Of a stretch of 64,000 nt of DNA, positions 7,775-16,278 are shown piece after piece. Within the stretch, counting starts at the first letter, position 1; every line of letters begins with the position of its first letter. The notes below the pieces were generated by a model. That model saw only the letters and a list, made by a program, of their open reading frames with translations. It searched no databases and was not told the origin of the DNA. Made by a program: the position numbers and the translations under genes. This DNA is from Streptomyces koelreuteriae (GTDB lineage: Bacteria; Actinomycetota; Actinomycetes; Streptomycetales; Streptomycetaceae): assembly GCF_018604545.1 (NCBI RefSeq), contig NZ_CP075896.1, positions 3,720,001-3,784,000 on the forward strand, given 5' to 3'.

Positions 7775-8752
7775 GTGAGCAGGCTCCAGGTCGTCAGCGG
7801 CAAGGGCGGAACCGGCAAGACCACGGTGGCCGCAGCCCTAGCGCTGGCCTTGGCCACGGAGGGGAAGCGGACGCTTCTCGTCGAGGTCGAAGGCCGCCAG
7901 GGCATCGCGCAGCTCTTCGAAACTGAAGCGCTGCCTTATGAGGAGCGGAAGATCGCCGTCGCTCCAGGGGGCGGGGAGGTGTACGCGCTTGCCATCGACC
8001 CCGAACTGGCCCTTCTGGACTACCTCCAGATGTTCTACAAGCTGGGCAGCGCCGGACGGGCCCTGAAGAAGCTCGGCGCGATCGACTTCGCCACCACCAT
8101 CGCGCCGGGCCTGAGGGACGTACTCCTCACCGGCAAGGCGTGCGAGGCGGTGCGGCGCAAGGAGCGCAGCGGACGGTTCACCTACGACTACGTCGTGATG
8201 GACGCGCCGCCCACCGGCCGCATCACCCGCTTCCTCAATGTCAACGACGAGGTCGCGGGCCTCGCCAAGATCGGCCCGATACACAATCAGGCACAGGCCG
8301 TGATGCGGGTGCTGAAGTCGCCCGAGACGGCCGTGCACCTGGTGACGCTTCTGGAGGAGATGCCCGTCCAGGAGACCGTGGACGGCATCGCCGAGCTGCG
8401 GTCGGCGCGGCTGCCGGTCGGGCGGATCATCGTGAACATGGTGCGCCCGGAGGTGTTGGACGAGACCGATCTGGAACTCGTCCGGACGGCCACGCGTTCC
8501 ACTGTCGCGCGCTCGCTGTCGTCCGCCGGGCTCGGCGGGGCGCGCCGCGGCGGGCACGCCGAGCGGCTGGTGGACCCGCTGCTCACCCAGGCCGAGGAGT
8601 ACGGCGAGCGGTACGCGCTGGAGCACGAGCAGCGTGCGGTGCTCGCCGAGCTGGGCCTGCCGCTGCACGAACTGCCACTGTTCGCCGAGGGCATGGACCT
8701 GGCGGGGCTGTACGCGCTGGCCCGCGAGCTGCGCGGGCAGGGCGTGTCATGA
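7775..8752 (+). CDS. ArsA-like P-loop ATPase, first of pair
   Basis: This is a 325-residue member of the ArsA/Get3/MinD superfamily. Residues 9-16 form the deviant Walker A motif GKGGTGKT with the signature Lys, and VVMDAPPTGR is the switch region. Classical arsenite-binding Cys motifs are not seen, so the arsenite-pump name should not be taken literally. Actinobacteria carry two such ATPases next to wblA, with a role probably in protein or membrane handling (inference). The GTG start follows a leaderless-type promoter. The stop overlaps the ATG of a 25-codon linker ORF (ATGA). Confidence 0.88.
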   Translation: MSRLQVVSGKGGTGKTTVAAALALALATEGKRTLLVEVEGRQGIAQLFETEALPYEERKIAVAPGGGEVYALAIDPELALLDYLQMFYKLGSAGRALKKLGAIDFATTIAPGLRDVLLTGKACEAVRRKERSGRFTYDYVVMDAPPTGRITRFLNVNDEVAGLAKIGPIHNQAQAVMRVLKSPETAVHLVTLLEEMPVQETVDGIAELRSARLPVGRIIVNMVRPEVLDETDLELVRTATRSTVARSLSSAGLGGARRGGHAERLVDPLLTQAEEYGERYALEHEQRAVLAELGLPLHELPLFAEGMDLAGLYALARELRGQGVS

Positions 8753-8826
8753 GCCGGGGCACACGCGTCATGAGTGAGGACACACAGGCAAGGCCCGTCA
8801 TGAGTCGGAAGCAGGGGATGTCATGA
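8749..8826 (+). CDS. 25-codon linker ORF coupling the two ArsA-like genes
   Basis: A complete small frame starts at an ATG overlapping the upstream TGA (ATGA, 8749-8752). It ends at a TGA overlapping the ATG of the next gene (8823-8826). Its sequence contains repeated GTCATGAG units (four copies from 8747 to 8826), each supplying an ATG in the same frame. It probably acts as a translational relay that keeps ribosomes moving between the two ATPase genes, rather than encoding a functional peptide. It may have grown by duplication of the ATGA junction. Confidence 0.45.
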   Translation: MSRGTRVMSEDTQARPVMSRKQGMS

Positions 8827-10271
8827 GTCGTCCGGACCCGGCCCACACGCACGACCCGGCCCGCCCCCGCATGGCCCCCGCCGCCCTGCTCGACGTCGAT
8901 CCGCTGCTGGCGGACCCGAAGACCCGGATCGTGGTGTGCTGCGGCTCGGGCGGGGTCGGCAAGACCACGACCGCGGCGGCCCTGGGCCTGCGCGCCGCCG
9001 AGCGGGGCCGCAAGGTGGTCGTCCTCACCATCGACCCGGCCCGCCGGCTCGCCCAGTCCATGGGCATCGACTCCCTGGACAACACCCCGCGCCGGGTCAA
9101 GGGCATCGACGACTCCGCGGGCGGCGAGCTGCACGCGATGATGCTCGACATGAAGCGCACCTTCGACGAGATCGTCGAGGTGCACGCGGACGCCGAGCGG
9201 GCGGCCGCGATCCTGGGCAACCCCTTCTACCAGTCGCTCTCGGCGGGCTTCGCGGGCACGCAGGAGTACATGGCGATGGAGAAGCTCGGGCAGCTCCGGG
9301 CCCGGGACGAGTGGGACCTGATCGTCGTCGACACCCCGCCGTCCCGCTCGGCCCTGGACTTCCTGGACGCGCCCAAGCGGCTCGGGTCGTTCCTGGACGG
9401 GCGGCTGATCCGGCTGCTGACGGCGCCGGCGAAGCTGGGCGGGCGCGCCGGGATGAAGTTCCTGAACGTCGGGATGTCGATGATGACCGGCACCCTCGGC
9501 AAGCTGCTCGGCGGTCAGCTCCTCAAGGACGTCCAGACGTTCGTCTCCGCGATGGACACGACGTTCGGCGGCTTCCGCACCCGCGCTGACGCGACGTACA
9601 AGCTGCTCCAGGCGCCCGGGACGGCCTTCCTCGTGGTCGCGGCCCCGGAGCGGGACGCGCTGCGCGAGGCCGCGTACTTCGTGGAGCGCCTGGCCGCGGA
9701 GGACATGCCGCTCGCCGGTCTGGTGCTCAACCGGGTCCACGGCAGCGGGGCCGACCGGCTGTCGGCCGAGCGGGCGCTCGCCGCCGCGGAAAATCTTGAA
9801 GAGCCCCGCATTGTGGATCAGGAGGGCGGGAAAGCTGGACTTCGTAACTCCCCCGACGCATACGACAGTTCAGCCTCTTCCACGTCCGAAACCCCAGCTC
9901 AGACCCCAGCTCAGACTCCAGAACCGGCGTCGGCATCGGCCCCCGAGGGTGGCTCCCCCACCGAGGACGCAGATGACGCCGAGGACACGGCAGACGCCGA
10001 GAACGCCGAAGACGCCGAGCGATCCGTGGACCAGCTCACGGCAGGCCTGCTGAGGCTGCACGCCGAGCGCATGCAGCTGCTCTCCCGTGAGCAGCGCACG
10101 CGTGACCGCTTCACCGCGCTCCACCCCGAGGTGGCCGTGACGGAAGTGGCCGCGCTGCCCGGCGATGTGCACGACCTCGCGGGACTCCGCGACATCGGCG
10201 ACCGGCTCGCGGCGAACGAACGCGAGCTTCCCGACCCTGCCGAGCCGGAGTCGCCCGGCCGAGATGCCTGA
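8823..10271 (+). CDS. ArsA-like P-loop ATPase, second of pair
   Basis: This is a 482-residue partner of the preceding ATPase. It has a deviant Walker A at residues 41-48 (GSGGVGKT) and the switch sequence VVDTPPSRSALDFL. The C-terminal third differs from the first ATPase. An acidic, Ala/Pro/Thr/Asp/Glu-rich stretch of about 60 residues (roughly 335-400) interrupts the fold before a final helical segment. The DNA there has repeated CAGCTCAGACC and GACGCCGA units, so this segment probably varies between strains. It is translationally coupled through the 25-codon linker ORF and is likely a heterodimer partner of the first ATPase. Confidence 0.87.
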   Translation: MSRPDPAHTHDPARPRMAPAALLDVDPLLADPKTRIVVCCGSGGVGKTTTAAALGLRAAERGRKVVVLTIDPARRLAQSMGIDSLDNTPRRVKGIDDSAGGELHAMMLDMKRTFDEIVEVHADAERAAAILGNPFYQSLSAGFAGTQEYMAMEKLGQLRARDEWDLIVVDTPPSRSALDFLDAPKRLGSFLDGRLIRLLTAPAKLGGRAGMKFLNVGMSMMTGTLGKLLGGQLLKDVQTFVSAMDTTFGGFRTRADATYKLLQAPGTAFLVVAAPERDALREAAYFVERLAAEDMPLAGLVLNRVHGSGADRLSAERALAAAENLEEPRIVDQEGGKAGLRNSPDAYDSSASSTSETPAQTPAQTPEPASASAPEGGSPTEDADDAEDTADAENAEDAERSVDQLTAGLLRLHAERMQLLSREQRTRDRFTALHPEVAVTEVAALPGDVHDLAGLRDIGDRLAANERELPDPAEPESPGRDA

Positions 10272-10289
10272 GGGCCCGTACGGGCCCTC
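10270..10289. terminator. palindromic terminator between ArsA-like gene and wblA
   Basis: A perfect 20-base palindrome (stem GAGGGCCC, loop GTAC) overlaps the stop codon of the second ATPase gene and lies between convergent genes. Confidence 0.7.
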
Positions 10290-10361
10290 GACCGGAACTC
10301 CTCAGCTCATCGCGAGTCAGCTCATCGCAGCTCAGCCCACAGGGACTCAGCCGACCCGGGC

Positions 10362-10700
10362 TCACCCCACCGCGGCGTAGTTCTCGTAGATCTCGTCGTC
10401 GTCGAGGGACACGACACCCGTGCCACGCTCGTACTCACTGCGCGCCGTCTCCAGCAGCCGGCGCCAGGACGTCACCGTGGGACGCCTGCGCAGCAGTGCG
10501 CGGCGCTCCCGCTCCGTCATGCCTCCCCACACGCCGAACTCGACGCGATTGTCGAGCGCGTCGGCCAGGCACTCCGTACGCACCGGACATCCGGTGCACA
10601 CCGCCTTGGCCCTGTTCTGCGCTGCTCCCTGAACGAACAGTTCGTCCGGATCGGTAGTGCGGCAGGCCGCCTGCGCACTCCAGTCGACTACCCAGCCCAT
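10362..10700 (-). CDS. wblA: WblA, WhiB-like Fe-S regulator
   Basis: This is a 112-residue WhiB-like protein. It has the four cluster-binding cysteines Cys13, Cys35, Cys38 and Cys44, the GVWGG turn after them, and a basic C-terminus (RRALLRRRPTVTSWRR) for promoter binding with sigma. The sequence from MGWV through YENYAAVG matches the known pleiotropic streptomycete regulator WblA. WblA represses antibiotic genes and is needed for aerial development. The ATG at 10700, with GGGAGAGGA upstream, gives the length known for WblA. An in-frame extension upstream to about 10757 exists but lacks support. It converges with the ArsA-like operon. Confidence 0.95.
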   Translation of the reverse strand: MGWVVDWSAQAACRTTDPDELFVQGAAQNRAKAVCTGCPVRTECLADALDNRVEFGVWGGMTERERRALLRRRPTVTSWRRLLETARSEYERGTGVVSLDDDEIYENYAAVG

Positions 10701-11108
10701 ACCGGCGCCGTCCTCTCCCGAATCGAGGCTCCCCCACGGCGGCAGCGGCATATTCACCGCCGCCAGTTGAGGACGTTACGGAAGGTGGGCACAGCGCAAC
10801 ACCCCCTTCGGGCCCAATCTTGAATGGCCCGAACGGACTATGGGTAAGCGGCAGATCACCCGGGGGAGTGAGCTGGCGACATACGTAACTTTCCCGGCAA
10901 ACCAGGACAGTTATGTTGCGTCACAACGGACGCCGTATGACACACAAGGCGGATTCGGACACGACCCCACCAAAAAAGTTGGGGAACACCCGGAACGATT
11001 CGGGGTCGCCGGACGTATTGATACGTGGCCTCACTGCTGTGACAGTTGAGAGCAGCTTAGGCCAAGGCATATACGCCTGTCCGGCGAATGAGAACGTAGG
11101 CTGCCCTC
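10701..11108. other. divergent wblA/PBP control region
   Basis: This 408-bp gap carries the promoters of wblA (minus) and the PBP gene (plus). It is clearly richer in A+T than the flanking genes (for example 10891-10990), as expected for the long wblA leader. A TAGGCT box (11097-11102) six bases before the PBP ATG suggests leaderless PBP mRNA. A 69-codon frame inside the gap has poor codon bias and is not called. Confidence 0.5.
11097..11102 (+). promoter_or_regulatory. -10 box (TAGGCT), leaderless PBP gene
   Basis: The hexamer is six bases before ATG 11109, and there is no ribosome site. Confidence 0.5.
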
Positions 11109-13409
11109 ATGCCAAAGAAGAGCTCGGGCGGTGGTCTGTCTCCTGCGCAGCAGGCCGCCAAGTTCCTCGGTGTCAGTGTCCTCGCGGGAGCCGTACTGGC
11201 CGGCATCGCGCTGCCCGCAGTGGGCGCGCTGGGGCTCGCTGCGAAGGGCTCGGTCGAGAGCTTCGACGAGCTCCCCGCCAACATGAAGACACCGCCGCTG
11301 AGCCAGCGCACCACGATCCTCGACGCCGACGGCGGCCAGATCGCCACGGTCTACTCGCGCGACCGCACGGTGGTCCCGCTCAAGGACGTCTCGCCGTACA
11401 TGCAGAAGGCGATCGTCGCGATCGAGGACTCGCGCTTCTACCAGCACGGCGCGGTCGACCTGAAGGGCGTCCTGCGCGCCCTCAACAAGAACGCGCGCAG
11501 CGGCGAGGTCTCCCAGGGCGCCTCGACCCTGACGCAGCAGTATGTGAAGAACGTCTTCGTCGAGGAGGCCGGCGACGACCCGACGAAGGTCGCGCAGGCC
11601 ACCCAGCAGACCATCGGCCGCAAGATCCGCGAGCTGAAGTACGCGATCCAGGTCGAGGAAGAGCTCGGCAAGAAGAAGATCCTCGAGAACTACCTGAACA
11701 TCACGTTCTTCGGCCAGCAGGCCTACGGCGTCGAGGCCGCGGCCCAGCGCTACTTCTCCAAGTCCGCCCAGGACCTCAACATCCAGGAGTCGGCCCTCCT
11801 CGCCGGCATCGTCCAGTCGCCCAGCCGGTACGACCCGGTCAACGACGAGGCGGAGGCCACCAAGCGCCGCAACATCGTGCTCCAGCGCATGGCCGCTGTC
11901 GGCGACATCTCCCGGCCGCAGGCCGCCGAGGCGATGAAGGCACCGCTCGGCCTCAAGGTCAGCAAGCCCAGGAACGGCTGCATCACGGCGGTCAAGGGCG
12001 CGGGCTTCTTCTGTGACTACGTGCGCGAGGTCTTCCTGAACGACAAGGTCTTCGGCAAGACCAAGGAGGCCAGGGCGAAGATCTGGAACCAGGGCGGCCT
12101 CACCATCCGCACCACCATGGACGCGGCGGCCCAGAAGTCGGCGCAGCGGTCCATCAAGGACCACGTCTACCAGAGCGACGAGGTGGCCACCGCCGCCAGC
12201 ATCGTCCAGCCCGGCACCGGCAAGATCCTCGCCATGGGCCAGTCACGTCCGTACGGCGTCGACATCAAGAAGGGCGAGACGACCCTCAACCTGTCCGCCG
12301 ACGACGACATGGGCGGCGGCATGGGCTACCAGCCCGGTTCGACGTTCAAGCCGATCGTGGCCGCCGCGGCCCTCGAGGACGGCATGGCGGCGAACAAGGT
12401 GTACTCCTCGCCGTACCAGATGGCCTACCCCAGCCCCGTCTCCGCCTGCGACGGCAAGAGGTGGGTCAACGACCGGAACAACCCCGCCAAGCTGGAGAAC
12501 GAGAACAGCTCGGAGGTCGGCCCGTACGACATGAAGGAAGCGACCGCCAAGTCGGTCAACACCTACTACGTCCAGATGATCAGCGACATCGGCATCTGCC
12601 CGGTGACGACGATGGCGAAGAAGATGGGCGTCCAGCGGGCCGACGGAGACAAGATGCCGCAGGTGCCGTCCATCGCCCTCGGCACCCAGGAGGTCTCCCC
12701 GCTGACCATGGCGAACGGGTACGCGACCTTCGCCGCGCGCGGCATGTACTGCACGCCGATCGCCATCGAGTCGGTCAGCCAGCGGGTCGGTGACAAGACC
12801 AAGTCGCTGGAGGTCCCGAAGTCCACCTGCTCGCGCGCGATGTCGGAGAAGACCGCCGACACGATCAACGCGCTGCTGAAGGGCGTCGTCGAGGACGGTA
12901 CGGGCTCGAAGGCGGGCCTCGGCGGCCGTCCCAGCGCGGGCAAGACCGGTACGACCGACGAGCGCTACGCGGCCTGGTTCGTGGGCTACACCCCGAACAT
13001 GGCCGGCGCGGTGTGGGTCGGCGACCCGGCGCACAAGCGGAAGATGTCCGGCATCACCATCGGCGGCCGTTCGTACGGCAAGGTCTTCGGTGGTGAGGTC
13101 CCCGGTCCGATCTGGCGCGACATGATGTCCGGCGCGCTGGAGGGCAAGCCCGTCGAGCAGTTCAACGACGTCCACATCCCGGACGGCAACCACAAGGGCC
13201 GCGGCGACGAAGACGGCGACGAGGGCGACCGCGACGACGGTGACAACGGCAACGGCAACGGCGGCTTCATCGGCGGCCTGGTCGGCGGCAACAACAACGG
13301 CGGCGGGGGCGGCCAGCCCATTCCCACGCCGTCGTTCTCCCTCCCCGAGGGCTTCTTCCGGGGGCAGGACAACGGCGGGGGCAATGGCAATGGTGGGCGG
13401 TTCGGCTGA
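11109..13409 (+). CDS. class A penicillin-binding protein (bifunctional transglycosylase/transpeptidase)
   Basis: This is a 766-residue membrane-anchored peptidoglycan synthase. After a short basic cytoplasmic end it has one membrane helix (about residues 18-45). Next comes a GT51 glycosyltransferase with catalytic Glu106 in EDSRFYQHG and the QGASTLTQQ motif (about 136-144). The transpeptidase domain has Ser411-x-x-Lys414 (STFK), SVN and KTGT motifs, all intact. The C-terminal 70 residues are a Gly/Asn/Asp-rich tail with no PASTA domain, resembling PonA2-like actinobacterial enzymes. It is probably monocistronic, with a leaderless start and a strong hairpin after the stop. Confidence 0.94.
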   Translation: MPKKSSGGGLSPAQQAAKFLGVSVLAGAVLAGIALPAVGALGLAAKGSVESFDELPANMKTPPLSQRTTILDADGGQIATVYSRDRTVVPLKDVSPYMQKAIVAIEDSRFYQHGAVDLKGVLRALNKNARSGEVSQGASTLTQQYVKNVFVEEAGDDPTKVAQATQQTIGRKIRELKYAIQVEEELGKKKILENYLNITFFGQQAYGVEAAAQRYFSKSAQDLNIQESALLAGIVQSPSRYDPVNDEAEATKRRNIVLQRMAAVGDISRPQAAEAMKAPLGLKVSKPRNGCITAVKGAGFFCDYVREVFLNDKVFGKTKEARAKIWNQGGLTIRTTMDAAAQKSAQRSIKDHVYQSDEVATAASIVQPGTGKILAMGQSRPYGVDIKKGETTLNLSADDDMGGGMGYQPGSTFKPIVAAAALEDGMAANKVYSSPYQMAYPSPVSACDGKRWVNDRNNPAKLENENSSEVGPYDMKEATAKSVNTYYVQMISDIGICPVTTMAKKMGVQRADGDKMPQVPSIALGTQEVSPLTMANGYATFAARGMYCTPIAIESVSQRVGDKTKSLEVPKSTCSRAMSEKTADTINALLKGVVEDGTGSKAGLGGRPSAGKTGTTDERYAAWFVGYTPNMAGAVWVGDPAHKRKMSGITIGGRSYGKVFGGEVPGPIWRDMMSGALEGKPVEQFNDVHIPDGNHKGRGDEDGDEGDRDDGDNGNGNGGFIGGLVGGNNNGGGGGQPIPTPSFSLPEGFFRGQDNGGGNGNGGRFG

Positions 13410-13427
13410 GCCGCCGATGTGAGCGAA

Positions 13428-13475
13428 CAGGGGTGGCCCCCGATGTCCTGGACGGGACGTCGGGGGCCACCCCTG
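13428..13475. terminator. strong bidirectional hairpin after PBP gene
   Basis: A 20-bp stem with one G-U pair (13428-13447 with 13456-13475) and an 8-base loop separates the PBP gene from the convergent YqeY-type gene. Confidence 0.85.
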
Positions 13476-13488
13476 TGAGGTGATCCGG

Positions 13489-13953
13489 TCAGCCGGCGAG
13501 CAGCTTCTTCACCACGGCGGCGACGCGGCCGCCCTCGGCCAGCCCGGCCACCTTCGGGTTCACGATCTTCATGACGGCACCCATGGCCCGCGGCCCCTCG
13601 GCCCCGGCGGCCTTGGCCTCCTCGACGGCCTGGGCCACGATCTGCTGGAGCTCGTCGTCGGACAGCTGCTTGGGCAGGTACTCGGCGAGCACCTCGCCCT
13701 CGGCCTTCTCCCGCTCGGCGCTCTCGGCACGACCGCCCTGCGCGAAGGCCTCGGCGGCCTCGCGGCGCTTCTTGGCCTCGCGGGTGATCACCTTCTGCAC
13801 CTCGTCGTCGGAGAGCTCGCGCTTCTCCTTGCCCGCGACCTCCTCCTTGGTGATCGCGGCGAGCGTCAGCCGGAGCGTCGAGGAGCGGAGCTCGTCGCGC
13901 TCCTTGATCGCAACGTTGAGGTCATCCTGCAGCTTCGACTTGAGCGTGGTCAT
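13489..13953 (-). CDS. GatB/YqeY domain protein
   Basis: This 154-residue protein starts MTTLKSKLQDDL and has the YqeY family pattern. It contains ERDELRSSTLRLTLAAI, a charged helix pair and YLPKQLSDDEL. The end is a glycine-containing AGLAEGGRVAAVVKKLL helix. The domain is shared with the GatB C-terminus, which contacts tRNA. Its cellular role is unclear, though a tRNA-dependent amidation link is often assumed. The ATG at 13953 is chosen because the family starts there. GACAAT seven bases upstream suggests a leaderless mRNA. It is divergent from the metallophosphoesterase gene. Confidence 0.9.
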   Translation of the reverse strand: MTTLKSKLQDDLNVAIKERDELRSSTLRLTLAAITKEEVAGKEKRELSDDEVQKVITREAKKRREAAEAFAQGGRAESAEREKAEGEVLAEYLPKQLSDDELQQIVAQAVEEAKAAGAEGPRAMGAVMKIVNPKVAGLAEGGRVAAVVKKLLAG

Positions 13954-14110
13954 GGGGCTGATTGTCGCAGGTGCGGGAGGAAGGACGCCCCCTGTTTTGC
14001 GGGCCGGTGGCCGGACTTCGGGCGGGAGGCCGGTCGAAGCACCGGTGCCGCGAGGGGATTTCGGGCAGCGCCCGGCAGGGTCGGCGTCCGGGGTCTGAGA
14101 CGATGGTCGT

Positions 14111-15037
14111 ATGCGCGCGCGATACGGAGTCCCCCTGGGAATCGCGGCGGCTGGTGCCGCCGGTCTGTTGTACGCCGCGGGCTTCGAGGCCCGCTCCTTC
14201 CGCCTCCGACGGGTGACCGTCCCGGTCCTGCCCCCCGGGATGCGCCCCCTGCGTGTGCTGCAGGTCTCCGACATCCACATGGTCGGCGGCCAGCGCAAGA
14301 AGCAGCGCTGGCTGCGGTCCCTGGCGGGCCTGCGCCCCGACTTCGTGATCAACACGGGCGACAACCTCTCCGACCCGGAGGGCGTCCCGGAGGTCCTGGA
14401 CTCGCTCGGCCCCCTGATGGAGTTCCCGGGCGCGTACGTCTTCGGCTCCAACGACTACTACGGCCCCACCCTGCGCAATCCCGCCCGCTACCTGCTGGAG
14501 AGGGCCCAGGGCCGCCACGGCCTCAACGGCAACGCCCCGGCCGTGGGTGTGGTGCACAACCCGTGGGAGGACCTGCGCGACGGTTTCGACGCGGCGGGCT
14601 GGCTCAACCTGACCAACACCCGCGGCACGCTCAAGATCGAGGGCGTCTCGCTGGAGCTGACGGGCCTGGACGACCCGCACATCAAGCGGGACCGCTACGC
14701 GCAGGTGGCCGGCGGCCCGTCCGACTCCGCCGACTTCTCGATGTGCGTCGTCCACGCGCCCTACCTGCGCTCCCTGGACGCCTTCACGGCCGACGACTAC
14801 CCCCTGATCCTGGCCGGCCACACCCACGGCGGCCAGGTCTGCATCCCCTTCTACGGCGCCCTGGTCACCAACTGCGACCTGGACACGGACCGGGTGAAGG
14901 GCCTGTCGACGCACACGGTGGAGGACCGTACGTCGTATCTGCACGTGTCGGCGGGCTGCGGCGCGAGCCGCTACACACCGGTACGGTTCGCGTGCCCACC
15001 GGAGGCGACGTTGCTGACGTTGGTGGGGCGGGAGTAG
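14111..15037 (+). CDS. membrane-anchored metallophosphoesterase
   Basis: This 308-residue calcineurin-like phosphoesterase has an N-terminal hydrophobic segment (about residues 8-24) that anchors it to the membrane. All metal motifs are present: SDIH (53-56), TGDN, GSND, a His in VVHAP and GHTHGG. It belongs to the YaeI/YkuE-like branch; the substrate is unknown. It is divergent from the YqeY-type gene by about 157 bases. GACGAT six bases before the ATG fits a leaderless start, and there is no clear ribosome site. Confidence 0.88.
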   Translation: MRARYGVPLGIAAAGAAGLLYAAGFEARSFRLRRVTVPVLPPGMRPLRVLQVSDIHMVGGQRKKQRWLRSLAGLRPDFVINTGDNLSDPEGVPEVLDSLGPLMEFPGAYVFGSNDYYGPTLRNPARYLLERAQGRHGLNGNAPAVGVVHNPWEDLRDGFDAAGWLNLTNTRGTLKIEGVSLELTGLDDPHIKRDRYAQVAGGPSDSADFSMCVVHAPYLRSLDAFTADDYPLILAGHTHGGQVCIPFYGALVTNCDLDTDRVKGLSTHTVEDRTSYLHVSAGCGASRYTPVRFACPPEATLLTLVGRE

Positions 15038-15052
15038 CGGGGCTCGCGGCCC

Positions 15053-15205
15053 GAGTGGCCGGAGCGGCGAGAAAGGCGCGTCTCGCGGCCGGAGGGGCTG
15101 GAGCGGCCGGAGTGGCTGCCGGGGTGGCTGGAGCGGCCGGAGTGACCGGAGCGGCTGGAGCGGCTGGAGCGGCTGGAGCGGCTGGAGCGGCTGGAGCGGC
15201 GAGAA
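15053..15205. repeat. 9-bp tandem repeat tract after phosphoesterase gene
   Basis: The tract contains five perfect GAGCGGCTG units (15149-15193), preceded by degenerate GAGCGGCCG and GAGTGGCCG units and followed by a partial one. It is non-coding by position and its copy number is probably variable. Confidence 0.8.
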
Positions 15206-15303
15206 TGGCGCGGCTCGCGGCCGGACCGGCGGGGTGACGGGCGACTAACCCACACAGCCCCGCCCACATCGCCCCCTATGTCCGTTTCTGCCAGCGTGGG
15301 GGC

Positions 15304-16074
15304 ATGACCGCCCCGATACCCAGGGACATCCCGGACCTGCCCGCGATACCGGGCAGGCCCGCGCTGAAGCCCTCCCCCGTCCCGGCCACGGCCGTCGTCA
15401 GCCCGGTCCGCCGCCCCGCGGCCGCGGCCTTCCGCCTGCTGGTCGCCGCCGCGGCGGCCGCCGGCGTGACACTCGAACTGCTCCTCGGCGACCCGACCCG
15501 GGCCCTGGGCTACTTCGCGATCCAGAGCAACATCCTGCTGGCGCTGGTCATGGCCCTCTCGGCCCGCCGCGCCTGGACGGCCGCCCGCCCCCTCCCGGGA
15601 GCCGTCCTGGGCGCGACGACGCTCTACGTCGTGATCGCGGCCCTGGCCTACCACCTGCTCCTGGCGAACGAGGCCAGCCCCTTCTCCCTCACGGGCGAAG
15701 CGGCCCACCAGACGGGCTGGCAGGCCCTGACCCACGTGACCCTCCACACGGTGACCCCGATCGCGGCCGTACTGGACTGGCTCCTGCTCACGCCCCCGGG
15801 CCGCCTGCACCTGCGCCAGGCCAGCACCTGGCTGCTCTACCCCCTGGCCTACCTGGCCTTCTCCCTCATCCGAGGCGAACTGCTCCTCCCGGGCTCGTCC
15901 GGCCGCTACCTCTACCCCTTCCTGGACGTCGACCAGGACGGCTACAAGAAGGTCCTCGGCAACGCCCTCCTCCTCGGCCTCGCCTTCTACGCCCTGGCGG
16001 TCCTCCTCGTAGCCCTCGACCACGCCCGCCCGAACCCCCTCCGGCACCCCTGGAAAACCGGATTTCGTCTCTAG
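15304..16074 (+). CDS. Pr6Pr-type integral membrane protein
   Basis: This 256-residue membrane protein has a Pro-rich N-terminal 40 residues and then about six hydrophobic helices. Between them are the polar motif FAIQSNILLALVMALSARRAW, the His-containing loop LTHVTLHTVTPIAAVLDWLLL and YPFLDVDQDGYKKVLGN. This layout is that of the Pr6Pr/FAR-17a-like family, whose biochemical role in bacteria is not established. GGGGG precedes the ATG. It is followed at 47 bases by tRNA-Pro, whose own promoter (TAAAGT near 16087) lies in the gap. Confidence 0.8.
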   Translation: MTAPIPRDIPDLPAIPGRPALKPSPVPATAVVSPVRRPAAAAFRLLVAAAAAAGVTLELLLGDPTRALGYFAIQSNILLALVMALSARRAWTAARPLPGAVLGATTLYVVIAALAYHLLLANEASPFSLTGEAAHQTGWQALTHVTLHTVTPIAAVLDWLLLTPPGRLHLRQASTWLLYPLAYLAFSLIRGELLLPGSSGRYLYPFLDVDQDGYKKVLGNALLLGLAFYALAVLLVALDHARPNPLRHPWKTGFRL

Positions 16075-16121
16075 CCACCGGTGGGCTAAAGTAAACGTCG
16101 TCGCCGCGACAGCAGCGACAT

Positions 16122-16195
16122 CGGGGTGTAGCGCAGCTTGGCAGCGCGCTTCGTTCGGGACGAAGAGGTCGTGGGTTCAAATCCCGCCACCCCGA
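16122..16195 (+). tRNA. tRNA-Pro (anticodon CGG)
   Basis: This is a complete 74-nt cloverleaf. The acceptor stem is CGGGGTG/CACCCCG. The anticodon stem CTTCG/CGAAG carries loop TTCGGGA (anticodon CGG), and the T loop is GGTTCAAATCC. The 3' CCA is not encoded. The 3' 44 bases are the integration target of the adjacent element and are restored by element DNA. Confidence 0.95.
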
Positions 16196-16196
16196 C
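16152..16196 (+). repeat. attL: 45-bp core at tRNA 3' half
   Basis: This segment is identical to 21830-21874. It starts in the anticodon stem (CGTTCGGGAC) and ends one base after the tRNA discriminator base. It marks the left end of the integrated element. Confidence 0.95.
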
Positions 16197-16202
16197 GCTG
16201 GT

Positions 16203-16238
16203 CAGAGGGCCATTCGCATGATTGCGAATGGCCCTCTG
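16203..16238. terminator. hairpin supplied by the element after tRNA-Pro
   Basis: A perfect 16-bp stem (CAGAGGGCCATTCGCA with its complement) and TGAT loop lie seven bases after the tRNA. It probably ends tRNA transcription and also int transcription from the other strand. Confidence 0.75.
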
Positions 16239-16246
16239 TCGTGCTT

Positions 16247-16271
16247 GGGGGGCCAAACGGGGGGCCAAACG
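16247..16271. repeat. paired GGGGCCAAAC sites, left end (candidate integrase arm sites)
   Basis: Two copies of GGGGGGCCAAAC are spaced 12 bp apart (CCAAAC at 16253 and 16265). An equally spaced pair occurs at the right end (21707-21730), and a degenerate pair lies inside at 21057-21080. Confidence 0.55.
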
Positions 16272-16278
16272 AATTTGA

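Noticed and set aside
10701..10757. N-terminal extension of WblA
   Set aside because: The known WblA length and a ribosome site support the start at 10700.
10840..11049. 69-codon plus-strand frame upstream of the PBP gene
   Set aside because: Its third-position GC is far below neighbouring genes, and it lies in the wblA/PBP control region; no domain is visible.
16203..16238. CRISPR-like reading of palindromes near the att site
   Set aside because: A single hairpin, not an array of spaced repeats; no cas genes are present in the window.
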